Assembly: GCF_014042355.1 (NCBI RefSeq)
Contig: NZ_JACEZU010000011.1
Coordinates: 174,722-238,721 of the forward strand
Direction of reading: 5' to 3'
From: Rugamonas apoptosis
GTDB taxonomy: Bacteria > Pseudomonadota > Gammaproteobacteria > Burkholderiales > Burkholderiaceae_D
DNA length: 64,000 nt
Shown: in pieces, positions 1 through 8,127 of the stretch
Position numbering within the stretch: the first letter of the stretch is position 1
Layout of the letters: the number at the start of each line of letters is the position of its first letter
Notes under the pieces: generated by a model
Databases searched by the model: none
Told to the model about the DNA's origin: nothing
Seen by the model: the letters and a program-made list of their open reading frames with translations, nothing else
Position numbers and translations under genes: made by a program

Positions 1-371
1 TTCACGTCGAAGACGAAAAAGCCGGAGCCGAGGCACTGGCTGGCGTCGTACACGACGCGCACGATGGAAATGCCGCTGCTGCTGTCAATATAGGTTTCGC
101 CGGCCACCGTCGTCAGGTCGATGCCGGTGATGGGATCGGTGCCGTCGTTAAGCGCGCTGATCACGATCGGCACGCCGAAGTCCGTGTTGACCAACTGGTT
201 GATCCGGTCTGCCGTGGCAGGCGCGCCGGCCGTTTCCACATAAGTGACCTGGAACACGGTGCTGTCGGTGGGGACATTGACTTCACCAAGGCCGCTGTCG
301 CTGCCGGTGGCCGTAAACAGGTCGCCGAAGGCCACATCGGACAATCCGCTGGTATCGATAAAGACAGTCAT
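1..371 (-). CDS. Hypothetical protein, N-terminal part (runs off the window edge)
   Basis: An open frame begins at the ATG at 371 on the minus strand and stays open for 123 codons to the window edge. An AGGAGG ribosome binding site sits 7 bases upstream of the ATG, which fixes the start. The protein opens MTVFIDTSGLSDVAFGDLF and is rich in Asp, Gly, Thr and Ser with hydrophobic stretches typical of beta-sandwich repeat proteins. There is no signal peptide. It could be the start of a large repeat or RTX-type secreted protein, but I do not recognise a family, so function is unassigned. Confidence 0.7.
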   Translation of the reverse strand, partial: MTVFIDTSGLSDVAFGDLFTATGSDSGLGEVNVPTDSTVFQVTYVETAGAPATADRINQLVNTDFGVPIVISALNDGTDPITGIDLTTVAGETYIDSSSGISIVRVVYDASQCLGSGFFVFDV

Positions 372-726
372 GGCCAGCCCTCCTGCATCGGTGCCGCCCA
401 CTCCGGACGGAGTGCCGCCGCAGCCACCATGGGAACATGCTAGGCCGCTGCCGAGCACCGCCTTTGATCTATCGCAGCCTTGCGCGTGGCGCTACACACC
501 ATCGCGTAATCCTTGTTACCGCTGGTCGGTTATGATGCGGCGCGCGTGTTGTGCCATGCCCACAATGCGCCCGCAACGTGCATACTGAGTTCGCGCTACG
601 CACGCCCCGGCGTGGCTTGCGTGGCCATGCGGTTGGCTTGCCGCGAACAGACGTGCGCGCCGGACGCCCGGTGCATTCGTGTTGAAATCAGCTCACCCAA
701 AACATAAACGTAAAAATGGAGACAAC
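372..726. other. Divergent intergenic region
   Basis: About 355 bases separate the minus-strand gene starting at 371 from the lipase starting at 727. The stretch holds a short hairpin (CACTCCG/CGGAGTG, 399-414) near the first gene. I see no convincing coding frame. The promoters of both neighbours must lie here, but I cannot pick a confident -35/-10 pair. Confidence 0.5.
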
Positions 727-2070
727 ATGATGCGAAGGATCGTATTGCAAGCGGCAAGCCACGTGGCGCAATTGACGGTGGCGGCGGCCTGCCTGGCCGT
801 GCCGCAGGTGCAAGCCGCCAACAACTATCCGGTGGTGATGGTGCACGGCTTCCTCGGCTTCGGCACGGATGAACTGCAAGGCACCGGCTTCCTGTACTGG
901 GGCGGCACCAACGACATCGCCGGCCACCTGAGCGGCGCCAACCACCAGGTCTACGTGGCCGGCGTGGGACCGGTCAGCTCCAACTGGGACCGCGCGGTGG
1001 AGCTGTACTACCAGATCAAGGGCGGCTGCGCCGACTATGGCTTCAAGCACACGGCCGCCTACGCCGCGTTTGGCGCGATCCAGACGCCGGCCGGCAAATG
1101 CTGGGCCGCCGATCCGAACAACAATCCCAACCACTATCCGCTGGCCCTGTATCCAGCGTGGGACGCCAACCATCCGCTGCACCTGATTTCGCACAGCCAG
1201 GGTGGCCAGACCATCCGCACCATGATCCAGTTGATGGAGAACGGTTCGCCCAACGGCAATGAAGGCAGCGGTGAATTGTACGCGGGCGGCAAGGTGGGCT
1301 GGGTCAAGAGCGCCACCACCATCTCCACGCCCCACAACGGCACCACGCTGCGCGACGTGATCGTGGATTACGTGCCCAAGGTATCTGAACTGGCGGGCAA
1401 GATCGTCGAGGTGGCGGGACTGGGCGGCAGCACCAATCCGATCTACAAATTCCGCCTCGAACAGTTTGGCCTGGCGCAGGGCCCCAGCGAATCGATCAGC
1501 GACTTCCTCGCCCGCACCCAGGGCGCGTCGTTCTGGCAACTGGCCAATCACGATTCGGCCCAGTGGGACCTGGGGCCGGATGGCGCGCGCGAACTCAATA
1601 ACTGGGTGAAGACGTCGCCCAACGTTTACTACTACTCGATCGGCAGCGACGCCACGGAGCAAGGCAGCTGGTGCTGCAACGGCACCGACCGCATCATCGC
1701 GCCGTTCCAGAGCAGCAGCTACCAGTATGCGCGCGACGACATGATCTTCTTCCTCAAAAACACGGCCGGCGAGTGGGTGGTGCCGTCCATCCTGCAGCGC
1801 GGCATGGGCTCGTACACGCAGACCGATCCGAGCCGCGTGCTGATCGACAGCAGCTGGTTCGCCAACGACGGCGTGGTCAACACGGTGAGCATGAAGGCGC
1901 CCGCCGGCCAGCCCGTGCGCAACTACAACGGCAGCTCGGTGCGCGGCAGCTGGAACTACCTGGGCTACTACAGCACCTACGACCACTTCGACGTGATCGG
2001 CTGGCTGCAGCCTACCTCCGGCGTCTACCCGATCTACGACAATATCGCCGGCATCATCTTCGGGCTGTAA
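727..2070 (+). CDS. Secreted triacylglycerol lipase (alpha/beta hydrolase)
   Basis: Predicted extracellular lipase of 447 residues that hydrolyses triacylglycerol esters. The start is the ATG at 727, preceded by GGAG with 5-base spacing; an upstream in-frame start would spoil the signal peptide. Residues 1-30 form a Sec signal peptide ending in VQA. The mature protein opens with the oxyanion-hole region VMVHGFLG, then the nucleophile elbow SHSQGG with Ser157. The probable acid is Asp381 (in FANDGVVN) and the base His420 (in YDHFDVIG). The order and spacing of these blocks, and SSNWDRA near residue 85, strongly resemble the thermoalkalophilic Bacillus/Geobacillus lipases (family I.5). One zinc-ligand His of that family seems replaced by a short gap. 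The next gene starts 2 bases after the stop. Confidence 0.9.
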   Translation: MMRRIVLQAASHVAQLTVAAACLAVPQVQAANNYPVVMVHGFLGFGTDELQGTGFLYWGGTNDIAGHLSGANHQVYVAGVGPVSSNWDRAVELYYQIKGGCADYGFKHTAAYAAFGAIQTPAGKCWAADPNNNPNHYPLALYPAWDANHPLHLISHSQGGQTIRTMIQLMENGSPNGNEGSGELYAGGKVGWVKSATTISTPHNGTTLRDVIVDYVPKVSELAGKIVEVAGLGGSTNPIYKFRLEQFGLAQGPSESISDFLARTQGASFWQLANHDSAQWDLGPDGARELNNWVKTSPNVYYYSIGSDATEQGSWCCNGTDRIIAPFQSSSYQYARDDMIFFLKNTAGEWVVPSILQRGMGSYTQTDPSRVLIDSSWFANDGVVNTVSMKAPAGQPVRNYNGSSVRGSWNYLGYYSTYDHFDVIGWLQPTSGVYPIYDNIAGIIFGL

Positions 2071-2072
2071 CC

Positions 2073-2633
2073 ATGCGCCCCGGTCCAGGCTTACGCAACG
2101 CCTGCGCTGGGGCCGTCGTCGCGGCCGTGCTGCTGTATGCGGCATGGCCGGCGGCGGCACCCGAACGCACTGCCGTCGCGGATCACGATAACTACTTCGA
2201 CTTCGTCAAGGCCACGCCATTCGCCGCGCCGGCCGCCGCTTCGGTGGCGGACGCGCGGCGCAACGAGGTCGCGCTTGCGACGACGGTGGATGTCCCTGCC
2301 CTGCCCACCGCGCTGGCGCAAATGGAGACGGAGGTGCACACGCTGCGGCGACAAGGCGCGGACGAGCAGACCGTGTATCGCCTGCGCGCGCGCCGCGTCA
2401 ACGCGCAAGTGGCGGCGCAACTGGCCGAACAGGAACAGGCGGAAGCGGCATGGCAGCGCCGCGTGCAGGCATATCGCACCGAGCGTGCCCGCGTGGCCGA
2501 GCGCGGCGACGACACGCCTGATCAGCGCGCGGCGGCACTGGCGCAACTGCGCGCCGAACGTTTCGATCAGGAGGAACTGGCGCACCTGGAAGCGAGCGAT
2601 ACGCCCGGCGTGCCGGTGCTGAAGCAGGACTGA
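2073..2633 (+). CDS. Short lipase-chaperone-like (Lif) protein
   Basis: A 186-residue protein whose ATG lies 2 bases after the lipase stop, so the pair is probably translationally coupled. Residues about 11-28 form a hydrophobic N-terminal helix (signal anchor), as in Lif proteins that stay in the inner membrane and fold lipases in the periplasm. The second half is helical and rich in Ala, Arg, Glu and Gln. It reads like the C-terminal Lif region: AAWQRRVQAYRTERARVA, then LRAERFDQEELAHLEA, which corresponds to the conserved Lif C-terminal block. It is much shorter than classical Lif (about 300-350 residues), and the usual RxxFDY motif is not evident apart from a weak YFDF. The family call rests on sequence style and gene position. 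Confidence 0.6.
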   Translation: MRPGPGLRNACAGAVVAAVLLYAAWPAAAPERTAVADHDNYFDFVKATPFAAPAAASVADARRNEVALATTVDVPALPTALAQMETEVHTLRRQGADEQTVYRLRARRVNAQVAAQLAEQEQAEAAWQRRVQAYRTERARVAERGDDTPDQRAAALAQLRAERFDQEELAHLEASDTPGVPVLKQD

Positions 2634-2699
2634 GGCGCGCCATGCGGGCGCCTCGCCCGCTCGGTGTATGCGCCCACGCTTCATGCGCTGGACGGGCTT

Positions 2700-3719
2700 C
2701 TAGCCTATGCGCCGGACGGATTCGCGCACGACCAGGCTGAGCGCCGGGATATCGACCGTGAATTTTTCGTGGTTGATCATCTTCAGCATGATCTGGCCGA
2801 TACATGTGCCGACATCAAACAAGGGCTGACGCACCGTTGTCAGCGGCGGCGTGGTGCACATGGAGCTGTGCAAATCGTCGAAGCCGATGATCGAGACATC
2901 TTCCGGCACGCGGATGTTGCGCCGGTACAGCGCGAGACGGGCGCCATAGGCGGTCAAATCATTGCCGGCAAAAATGGCGCTGAAGCGTTGTCCCGTTTCA
3001 AGCAACTGGTTGACCGCCAACAGGCCACCCGATTCCAGGAAGTCGCCCGGTACGATCAATTTCGGATTCACTTCAATATTGTGGCGTGCCAGCGTATCGC
3101 GATAGCCGGCCAGACGTGCGCGCGCATCCTCCTGCTCCGGTGGCCCCTCGATGAAGGCGATGCGCCGGTGCCCCTGCTCGATCAGGTAATCGACGGCGTC
3201 GCAGGCGGCCTGGTAATTGTCCAGGCAAAAACCGAAGGCCTGCTTGCCTTCCAGTTTGCGGCCGAACGCCACGATGGGAACCCGATTTGAATATTGCAGA
3301 ATTTGCGCGTCGCTCATATTACCAGTCAAAATGACCAGGCCGTCGACGCGGCGCGCGATCAACAATTCAACGCGCTCGGCTTCTTCACTGGCGTGCCAGT
3401 GGCCGGTCATGATGAGCGGGACATAGCCCGCATCCTTCATCGCTTCGTCGATGCCGGTCATCGCTTCGTTGAAGTAGCCGCTGACGAGGGACTGCGTCAG
3501 CACCCCGATGGTGCGTGAACTTCCCATCTTCAGGCTCTGGGCCAGGACATTCGGCTTGTAATTGAGCTGCTCGATCACCTTTTCGATGCTGGCGCGCTTT
3601 TCGTCCGAGATCTTGGCCGTGCCGTTCAAGAACCGGGAAACCGTCGCGGGCGACACCCCGGCCACACGCGCAACCTCATAGACGGTGGTCGATGTCGCAT
3701 TGTTCGTATCTTTTTTCAT
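2700..3719 (-). CDS. LacI/GalR-family transcriptional regulator
   Basis: A 339-residue repressor of the LacI family. The N-terminus has the helix-turn-helix TVYEVARVAGVSPATVSRF (about residues 11-29) followed by the hinge helix (PNVLAQSLKM). The remainder is a periplasmic-binding-protein-like sensor domain from about residue 65, starting RTIGVLTQSLV and ending with TTVRQP and VVRES elements. The start has an AAGGA site 4 bases upstream. The gene is divergent from the TonB receptor and beta-glucosidase locus. Palindromes TGAAACCGGTTTCT (3778) and TGAAATCGATTTCA (3992) sit in the intergenic region and are the likely operators. It probably senses a glucoside or oligosaccharide and autoregulates; the ligand is inferred from neighbours only. 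Confidence 0.93.
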   Translation of the reverse strand: MKKDTNNATSTTVYEVARVAGVSPATVSRFLNGTAKISDEKRASIEKVIEQLNYKPNVLAQSLKMGSSRTIGVLTQSLVSGYFNEAMTGIDEAMKDAGYVPLIMTGHWHASEEAERVELLIARRVDGLVILTGNMSDAQILQYSNRVPIVAFGRKLEGKQAFGFCLDNYQAACDAVDYLIEQGHRRIAFIEGPPEQEDARARLAGYRDTLARHNIEVNPKLIVPGDFLESGGLLAVNQLLETGQRFSAIFAGNDLTAYGARLALYRRNIRVPEDVSIIGFDDLHSSMCTTPPLTTVRQPLFDVGTCIGQIMLKMINHEKFTVDIPALSLVVRESVRRIG

Positions 3720-3777
3720 GGGTCCTTATGTGCACGAAAGCTGGCGCGGCAAGACCGCGCCCTCCGACAGCATAGCA

Positions 3778-3791
3778 TGAAACCGGTTTCT
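3778..3791. promoter_or_regulatory. Probable LacI-family operator O1 (autoregulatory)
   Basis: TGAAACCGGTTTCT is a near-perfect inverted repeat with the CG centre typical of LacI-family sites; only the last base breaks the dyad. It lies 58 bases upstream of the regulator start, so it is well placed for autoregulation. It shares the pattern TGAAAYCGRTTTCW with the two sites at 3992 and 4013. Confidence 0.6.
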
Positions 3792-3962
3792 GAAATGGCT
3801 CGCCAACGCCCCTCAACCGAGGCCGAAACATGGCGGGCATCATCCATCGCCCGCCCGGGAGTGGCATCAACCACGCGGCTGGGGCCTTGCGCGCCAGCGG
3901 CCACGCGCGGCACGCCGCGGCGGCCCATCCCAGCAAAATTATCCGGACGACGATTTTTTTGT

Positions 3963-3990
3963 TTGACATCGGCGCTTTTTCAAATGTACC
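3963..3990 (+). promoter_or_regulatory. Candidate sigma70 promoter of the TonB receptor gene
   Basis: A consensus -35 TTGACA (3963-3968) is followed after 16 bases by a weak -10 (TGTACC, 3985-3990). The two operator dyads at 3992 and 4013 lie immediately downstream, where a bound repressor would block initiation. Confidence 0.45.
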
Positions 3991-3991
3991 A

Positions 3992-4005
3992 TGAAATCGA
4001 TTTCA
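3992..4005. promoter_or_regulatory. Probable LacI-family operator O2
   Basis: TGAAATCGATTTCA is a perfect 14-base palindrome with a CG centre. It lies just downstream of the candidate promoter of the TonB receptor gene. Its centre is 21 bases, two helical turns, from that of O3, which would allow cooperative binding. Confidence 0.7.
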
Positions 4006-4012
4006 CGATAAA

Positions 4013-4026
4013 TGAAACCGATTTCA
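4013..4026. promoter_or_regulatory. Probable LacI-family operator O3
   Basis: TGAAACCGATTTCA matches O2 at 13 of 14 positions. It lies in the 5' leader of the TonB receptor gene, 78 bases before the chosen start codon. Confidence 0.65.
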
Positions 4027-4103
4027 AATTGAAAGGATCGGTTCACAGTGAAACAAACAGCAAGATCAAATCCAATAAATCAATAAATCCATCTGGAGAC
4101 AAG

Positions 4104-6527
4104 ATGACTCATTCCGCACCGCCGCGCCGCCTCTATGCGGCCTCCCCGATTCAATTCGCCATCCTGACGCTGCTGGCCGGCATGAGCACGGCACAGGCCC
4201 AGGTCCAGGAACAGGCAGCGGCAGCCGCGCCGGCCGCCGCCCCCGCCCCGGCCGTAAAAGACGACAACGTGATTCAGGAAGTCTTCGTCACGGCGACCAA
4301 ACGCGCCACCTCGTTGCAGCGCACCCCGGTGGCGATCACCGCCCTGAACGCCAACGCCCTGGCGGACAACCATGTCCAGACCATCCAGGACGTGGTGAAT
4401 CTGGTCCCCGGCTTCCAGGCCACCACCGAAGGCGATCATGGCGTCATCACCATGACCCTGCGCGGTATTGGCAACGACAGCGCCAAGACTGAATACGCGG
4501 ACCCGGAAGTGGCCTCCTTCATCGACGGCATCTACTCGCCGCGCCCGGAAGGCGCGACGTCGCTGCTGTTCGACCTCGACGCGATTGAAGTGCTGCGCGG
4601 CCCGCAAGGCACGCTATGGGGCCGCAACTCGTCGGTTGGCGCGGTCAATATGCAAACGGCCAAGCCAGTGCTGGGTGACAGCAGCGGCAATGTCGAAACC
4701 GGCGCCGGCAGCTACCACCGCCTGGGCGCGCGCGGCGCGGTGAACGTGCCGCTCGGCGACACGGCGGCGATGCGCATCGCCTTCGTCCACGAGCAGCACG
4801 ACGGTTATGTCGATTTCCAGAAGCTGCCCGTCCCTTCCGTGGCCAGCCAGCAAGCCGCCTATCTGGCCAGCGGCGGCACGCTGGCCAGCTTCCAGCCGAT
4901 CAATCCGAACCTGTTCGTCACGGGCGGTCCCAAGTATGGCGCCCAGGACCAGAGCGCGCTGCGCCTGAGCTTCCTGTGGCAGCCGACGCCGCAACTGAAA
5001 TGGAATCTGGCCTACGAGAACTTCGCCGACCGCGGCACGCTCAGCATGAACCTGCTGCAAACCCAGCGTCCCGGCCAGGACAAGTGGTCGGCCCTGATCG
5101 ATACCGCCCCCTCGCTCACGCGCGATACCGATTCGTTCCGCAGCCGCGTCGAATACAGCCTCAACGACGCGACCATGCTCACCTACATCGCCGGCTATTC
5201 GCGCTTCAGTGGCTCATCCACCTTCGACGCTGACGGCGGCGCCAACATCCCGACCAGCTTCGCCACCGGCGCCACCTTCCAGGCCAACAATACGGTGTCG
5301 TCCCACTACGCCAACTACAGCCATGAGCTGGAGCTGCAATCGGTGGGCAAGCGGGCTGTCGACTGGCAGCTCGGCCTGTACTATGGCGCGGAAAAGAACG
5401 ACATGCGCTTCGATATTCCGATCTTTAACGGCACCCAGCAAGGCACGGTGGCCTGGCAAGGTTCGTTCATCCAGCCCAAGGAAACCGTGGCCTCGACCGC
5501 CGTGTTCGGCCAGTCGACCTGGAACGCCAGTGACAGCCTGCACCTGACCGGCGGCCTGCGCTACACGTCCGACAAGCGCACCAACGTCGGCGGCAACGGC
5601 TACACCTGGAATTACGACGCATCCGTGCCCCAGGTGCCCGTCAGCCCGAGTATCGATCCGACCAAGCCGGGCCAGGGCTACAGCCCGAGCGTGCCATCGA
5701 ACGACGGCGAGTTCACCGGCCACAAGATGACCGGCCTGGCCCGTATCGGCTACGATATCGACCGCAACAACATGGTCTATGCGAGCGTCTCGACCGGCTA
5801 CAAGTCGGGCGGGCTGCAGGACGGCGGCCTGCACTATGGCGCGGAAACCCTGACCAACTATGAAATCGGTTCCAAGAGCACGCTGATGGGCGGCGCGCTG
5901 AAGATCAACAATGCGCTGTACTACTCGAAATTCAAGGATTTCCAGTTCAGCTCGCCGGTGACCAAACCTGACGGCTCCCATGCTTTGGCCACCAGCAATG
6001 CCGAAGGCGCGACGGTCTATGGTTTCGAGTCGGAAATCGCCGCCAAGCTCACCAAGGACGACAAGCTCCAGGCGTCGCTGGCCTGGACCCACGCGGTGCT
6101 AGGTACGCTGCGCGGCGCCGGCTCCAACGACTACTCGCTGCCGGTGTGCTCGATCCCGGGCATCAGCACCTGCCTCGACGTGTCGGGCAATACGATGCCG
6201 CACTCGCCCAAATTCTCGCTGCAACTGATGTACCAGCATACGGTCCATCTGAACGACGACGCCACGTTGACGCCGCGCATCAGCACCCACTACGAAACCT
6301 CGTCCTGGCTCAGCGTATTCAATCTGGGCGATGGCGATAAACAACAGGCGTACACCCGCTCCGATCTGGGCCTGCGCTACAGCAAGAAGAACTGGTGGAT
6401 CGACGCCTTCGTGCGCAATGCGGGCAACGGCAACGTCAAGACCAGCGCTTCCAACGGCGGCAACGTCTGGCTCGCGCAATACCTGCCTCCGCGCACTTTT
6501 GGCATCAACACCGGCTTCGACTTCTAA
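4104..6527 (+). CDS. TonB-dependent outer-membrane receptor (probable oligosaccharide uptake)
   Basis: An 807-residue outer-membrane TonB-dependent transporter. The start is the ATG at 4104, which has GGAG 5 bases upstream and begins a clean signal peptide ending AQAQ; the open frame extends upstream but through the operators. After an Ala/Pro-rich linker comes a TonB-box-like EVFVTATKR, then the plug domain (QTIQDVVNLVPGF, LRGIGND, IEVLRGPQGTLWGRNSSVGAVN). The long beta-barrel ends in PRTFGINTGFDF with a terminal Phe. It sits between the LacI-type regulator and a GH1 beta-glucosidase, so the substrate is probably a beta-linked glucan fragment too large for porins. Substrate identity is inference. 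Confidence 0.93.
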   Translation: MTHSAPPRRLYAASPIQFAILTLLAGMSTAQAQVQEQAAAAAPAAAPAPAVKDDNVIQEVFVTATKRATSLQRTPVAITALNANALADNHVQTIQDVVNLVPGFQATTEGDHGVITMTLRGIGNDSAKTEYADPEVASFIDGIYSPRPEGATSLLFDLDAIEVLRGPQGTLWGRNSSVGAVNMQTAKPVLGDSSGNVETGAGSYHRLGARGAVNVPLGDTAAMRIAFVHEQHDGYVDFQKLPVPSVASQQAAYLASGGTLASFQPINPNLFVTGGPKYGAQDQSALRLSFLWQPTPQLKWNLAYENFADRGTLSMNLLQTQRPGQDKWSALIDTAPSLTRDTDSFRSRVEYSLNDATMLTYIAGYSRFSGSSTFDADGGANIPTSFATGATFQANNTVSSHYANYSHELELQSVGKRAVDWQLGLYYGAEKNDMRFDIPIFNGTQQGTVAWQGSFIQPKETVASTAVFGQSTWNASDSLHLTGGLRYTSDKRTNVGGNGYTWNYDASVPQVPVSPSIDPTKPGQGYSPSVPSNDGEFTGHKMTGLARIGYDIDRNNMVYASVSTGYKSGGLQDGGLHYGAETLTNYEIGSKSTLMGGALKINNALYYSKFKDFQFSSPVTKPDGSHALATSNAEGATVYGFESEIAAKLTKDDKLQASLAWTHAVLGTLRGAGSNDYSLPVCSIPGISTCLDVSGNTMPHSPKFSLQLMYQHTVHLNDDATLTPRISTHYETSSWLSVFNLGDGDKQQAYTRSDLGLRYSKKNWWIDAFVRNAGNGNVKTSASNGGNVWLAQYLPPRTFGINTGFDF

Positions 6528-6645
6528 GCTAAAGAGAACCGCTGCGCCGGTACCGGTAGCGGTTCCGCCGCAGGACGCCGCGCGGCCACAAGCTGCGCGG
6601 CGGACCAGGACGCCTTATTTCCATCCCATTACATAGACTTAAACC

Positions 6646-7974
6646 ATGAGTGAACGACATCCATTTCCCGCCGATTTCACCTGGGGCGTTGCCACCAGCG
6701 CCTTCCAGATCGAAGGCGCCTGGGACGAAGACGGCAAGGGGCCGTCGATCTGGGACACCTTCTGCCACCAGGGCGGCAATATCATCGATGGCAGCACCGG
6801 CGACGTGGCTTGCGATCACTATCACCGGTACCGCGAGGATGTCGACCTGATCTCCTCGCTCAACGTCGACGCCTACCGTTTTTCCATGGCATGGTCACGC
6901 GTGCAGCCCGACGGCAGGGGCGCCTGGAATGAAGCCGGTTTTGATTTCTACGACCGCCTGCTCGACGCCTTGAAGGAAAAAGGAATCGGCGCGCACTTGA
7001 CGCTCTACCATTGGGATTTGCCCCAGGCATTGCAAGACCATGGCGGCTGGCTCAATCGCGATACCGCCTGTCGTTTCGCCGACTACGCGGCGGAAGTGGC
7101 GCGCCGCTTCGGCGACCGGGTCGACGCCATCGCCACCCATAACGAACCCTGGTGCAGCGCCAACCTGGGTTACGGCAATGCCCAATTCGCGCCCGGCGTC
7201 GCCGATGCGAAATCGGCGATCCAGGTATCGCATCACCTGCTGCTGTCCCACGGGCTGGCCATGCAGGCGATGCGCGCGACGGGTACCACGGCCAAACTCG
7301 GCATCGTCCTGAACCAATGGACCGCCGACCCCGCCACCACATCGGCAGCCGACCGCGCCATGGCCGACCTTGAGTATGCACGCTCGGTCCAGTGGTTCAT
7401 GGACCCGATCTTCAAGGGGCGCTATCCGGAACTGGCCTTGCGCGCGCATGGCGCCAATGGACCGGAAGTCCGTGCGGGCGACTTCGAGATCATCGGCCAG
7501 CCGCTCGATTTCCTCGGCGTGAATTATTACTTCCGCGCGTACTGCAGCGCCGAAACGCCGCCGCGCACGCCCCAGGGCGGACAGGGTTTCACCGACATGG
7601 GCTGGGAAATCTACCCGCAAGGACTGACCGAACTGCTGCTGGCGCTCAAGCGCGAGTATGCATTGCCCCCCATCTACATCACGGAGAACGGCATGGCCAA
7701 CGCGGACCGGCTGACCGATGGCCGGGTGCCGGACAGCGCCCGTATCGCCTATATCAGACTACACCTGGCCGCGCTGGCGGCGGCGATGGAGCAAGGGGTC
7801 GATGTGCGCGGCTATTTCCTGTGGAGCCTGCTGGACAATTTCGAATGGAATTCCGGCTACGCCAAGCGTTTTGGCATCGTCCACGTCGACTACGCGACGC
7901 AACAGCGCACGCCCAAGGACAGCGCCATCTGGTACCGCGACTTCATCACCGGCCAGCGGCAAGCGCTGGCCTGA
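6646..7974 (+). CDS. GH1 beta-glucosidase
   Basis: A 442-residue glycoside hydrolase family 1 enzyme, the usual length for the family, with no signal peptide and therefore cytoplasmic. It begins FPADFTWGVATSAFQIEGA, the family N-terminal signature. The acid/base is Glu167 in THNEPW and the nucleophile is Glu347 in ITENGMA. The C-terminal YFLWSLLDNFEW block is also present. It would release glucose from cellobiose or related beta-glucosides after uptake. It follows the TonB receptor by 118 bases. That gap contains GC-rich inverted repeats (AACCGCT/AGCGGTT near 6538-6563) but no T-tract, so read-through is plausible. Confidence 0.95.
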   Translation: MSERHPFPADFTWGVATSAFQIEGAWDEDGKGPSIWDTFCHQGGNIIDGSTGDVACDHYHRYREDVDLISSLNVDAYRFSMAWSRVQPDGRGAWNEAGFDFYDRLLDALKEKGIGAHLTLYHWDLPQALQDHGGWLNRDTACRFADYAAEVARRFGDRVDAIATHNEPWCSANLGYGNAQFAPGVADAKSAIQVSHHLLLSHGLAMQAMRATGTTAKLGIVLNQWTADPATTSAADRAMADLEYARSVQWFMDPIFKGRYPELALRAHGANGPEVRAGDFEIIGQPLDFLGVNYYFRAYCSAETPPRTPQGGQGFTDMGWEIYPQGLTELLLALKREYALPPIYITENGMANADRLTDGRVPDSARIAYIRLHLAALAAAMEQGVDVRGYFLWSLLDNFEWNSGYAKRFGIVHVDYATQQRTPKDSAIWYRDFITGQRQALA

Positions 7975-8013
7975 ACCTGGCAAACGACGCATCACAGCAA
8001 TCGGGAGAACGCC

Positions 8014-8127
8014 ATGCATCAGGATTCTTGCACCGAGGGGCCACGCTTGTTGGCCGACAGGGGCGACACCAAGGTAGGATCACACGCTATGACCAACGAA
8101 ATGGACCACCATCATGCGCGCAGCTAA
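8014..8127 (+). CDS. Possible small ORF coupled to the MFS permease
   Basis: A 37-codon frame with a good ribosome binding site (GGGAG, 6 bases before the ATG). It overlaps the permease start (ATG at 8114) by 14 bases. The permease itself has no visible Shine-Dalgarno sequence, so translation of this frame could deliver ribosomes to it. The peptide is hydrophilic and ends DHHHARS, and I recognise no family. It may be only a translational-coupling leader or a chance frame. Confidence 0.35.
   Translation: MHQDSCTEGPRLLADRGDTKVGSHAMTNEMDHHHARS

Noticed and set aside
688..2160. 490-residue open frame antisense to the lipase
   Set aside because: Its composition (His/Ala/Val/Arg-rich) is typical of a shadow frame opposite a GC-rich gene; the lipase on the other strand has full motifs.
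2664..3290. 208-residue plus-strand frame
   Set aside because: Antisense shadow of the LacI-type regulator.
3777..4103. N-terminal extension of the first TonB receptor
   Set aside because: It would be translated through the operators and promoter and would bury the signal peptide; the ATG at 4104 has a good ribosome binding site.
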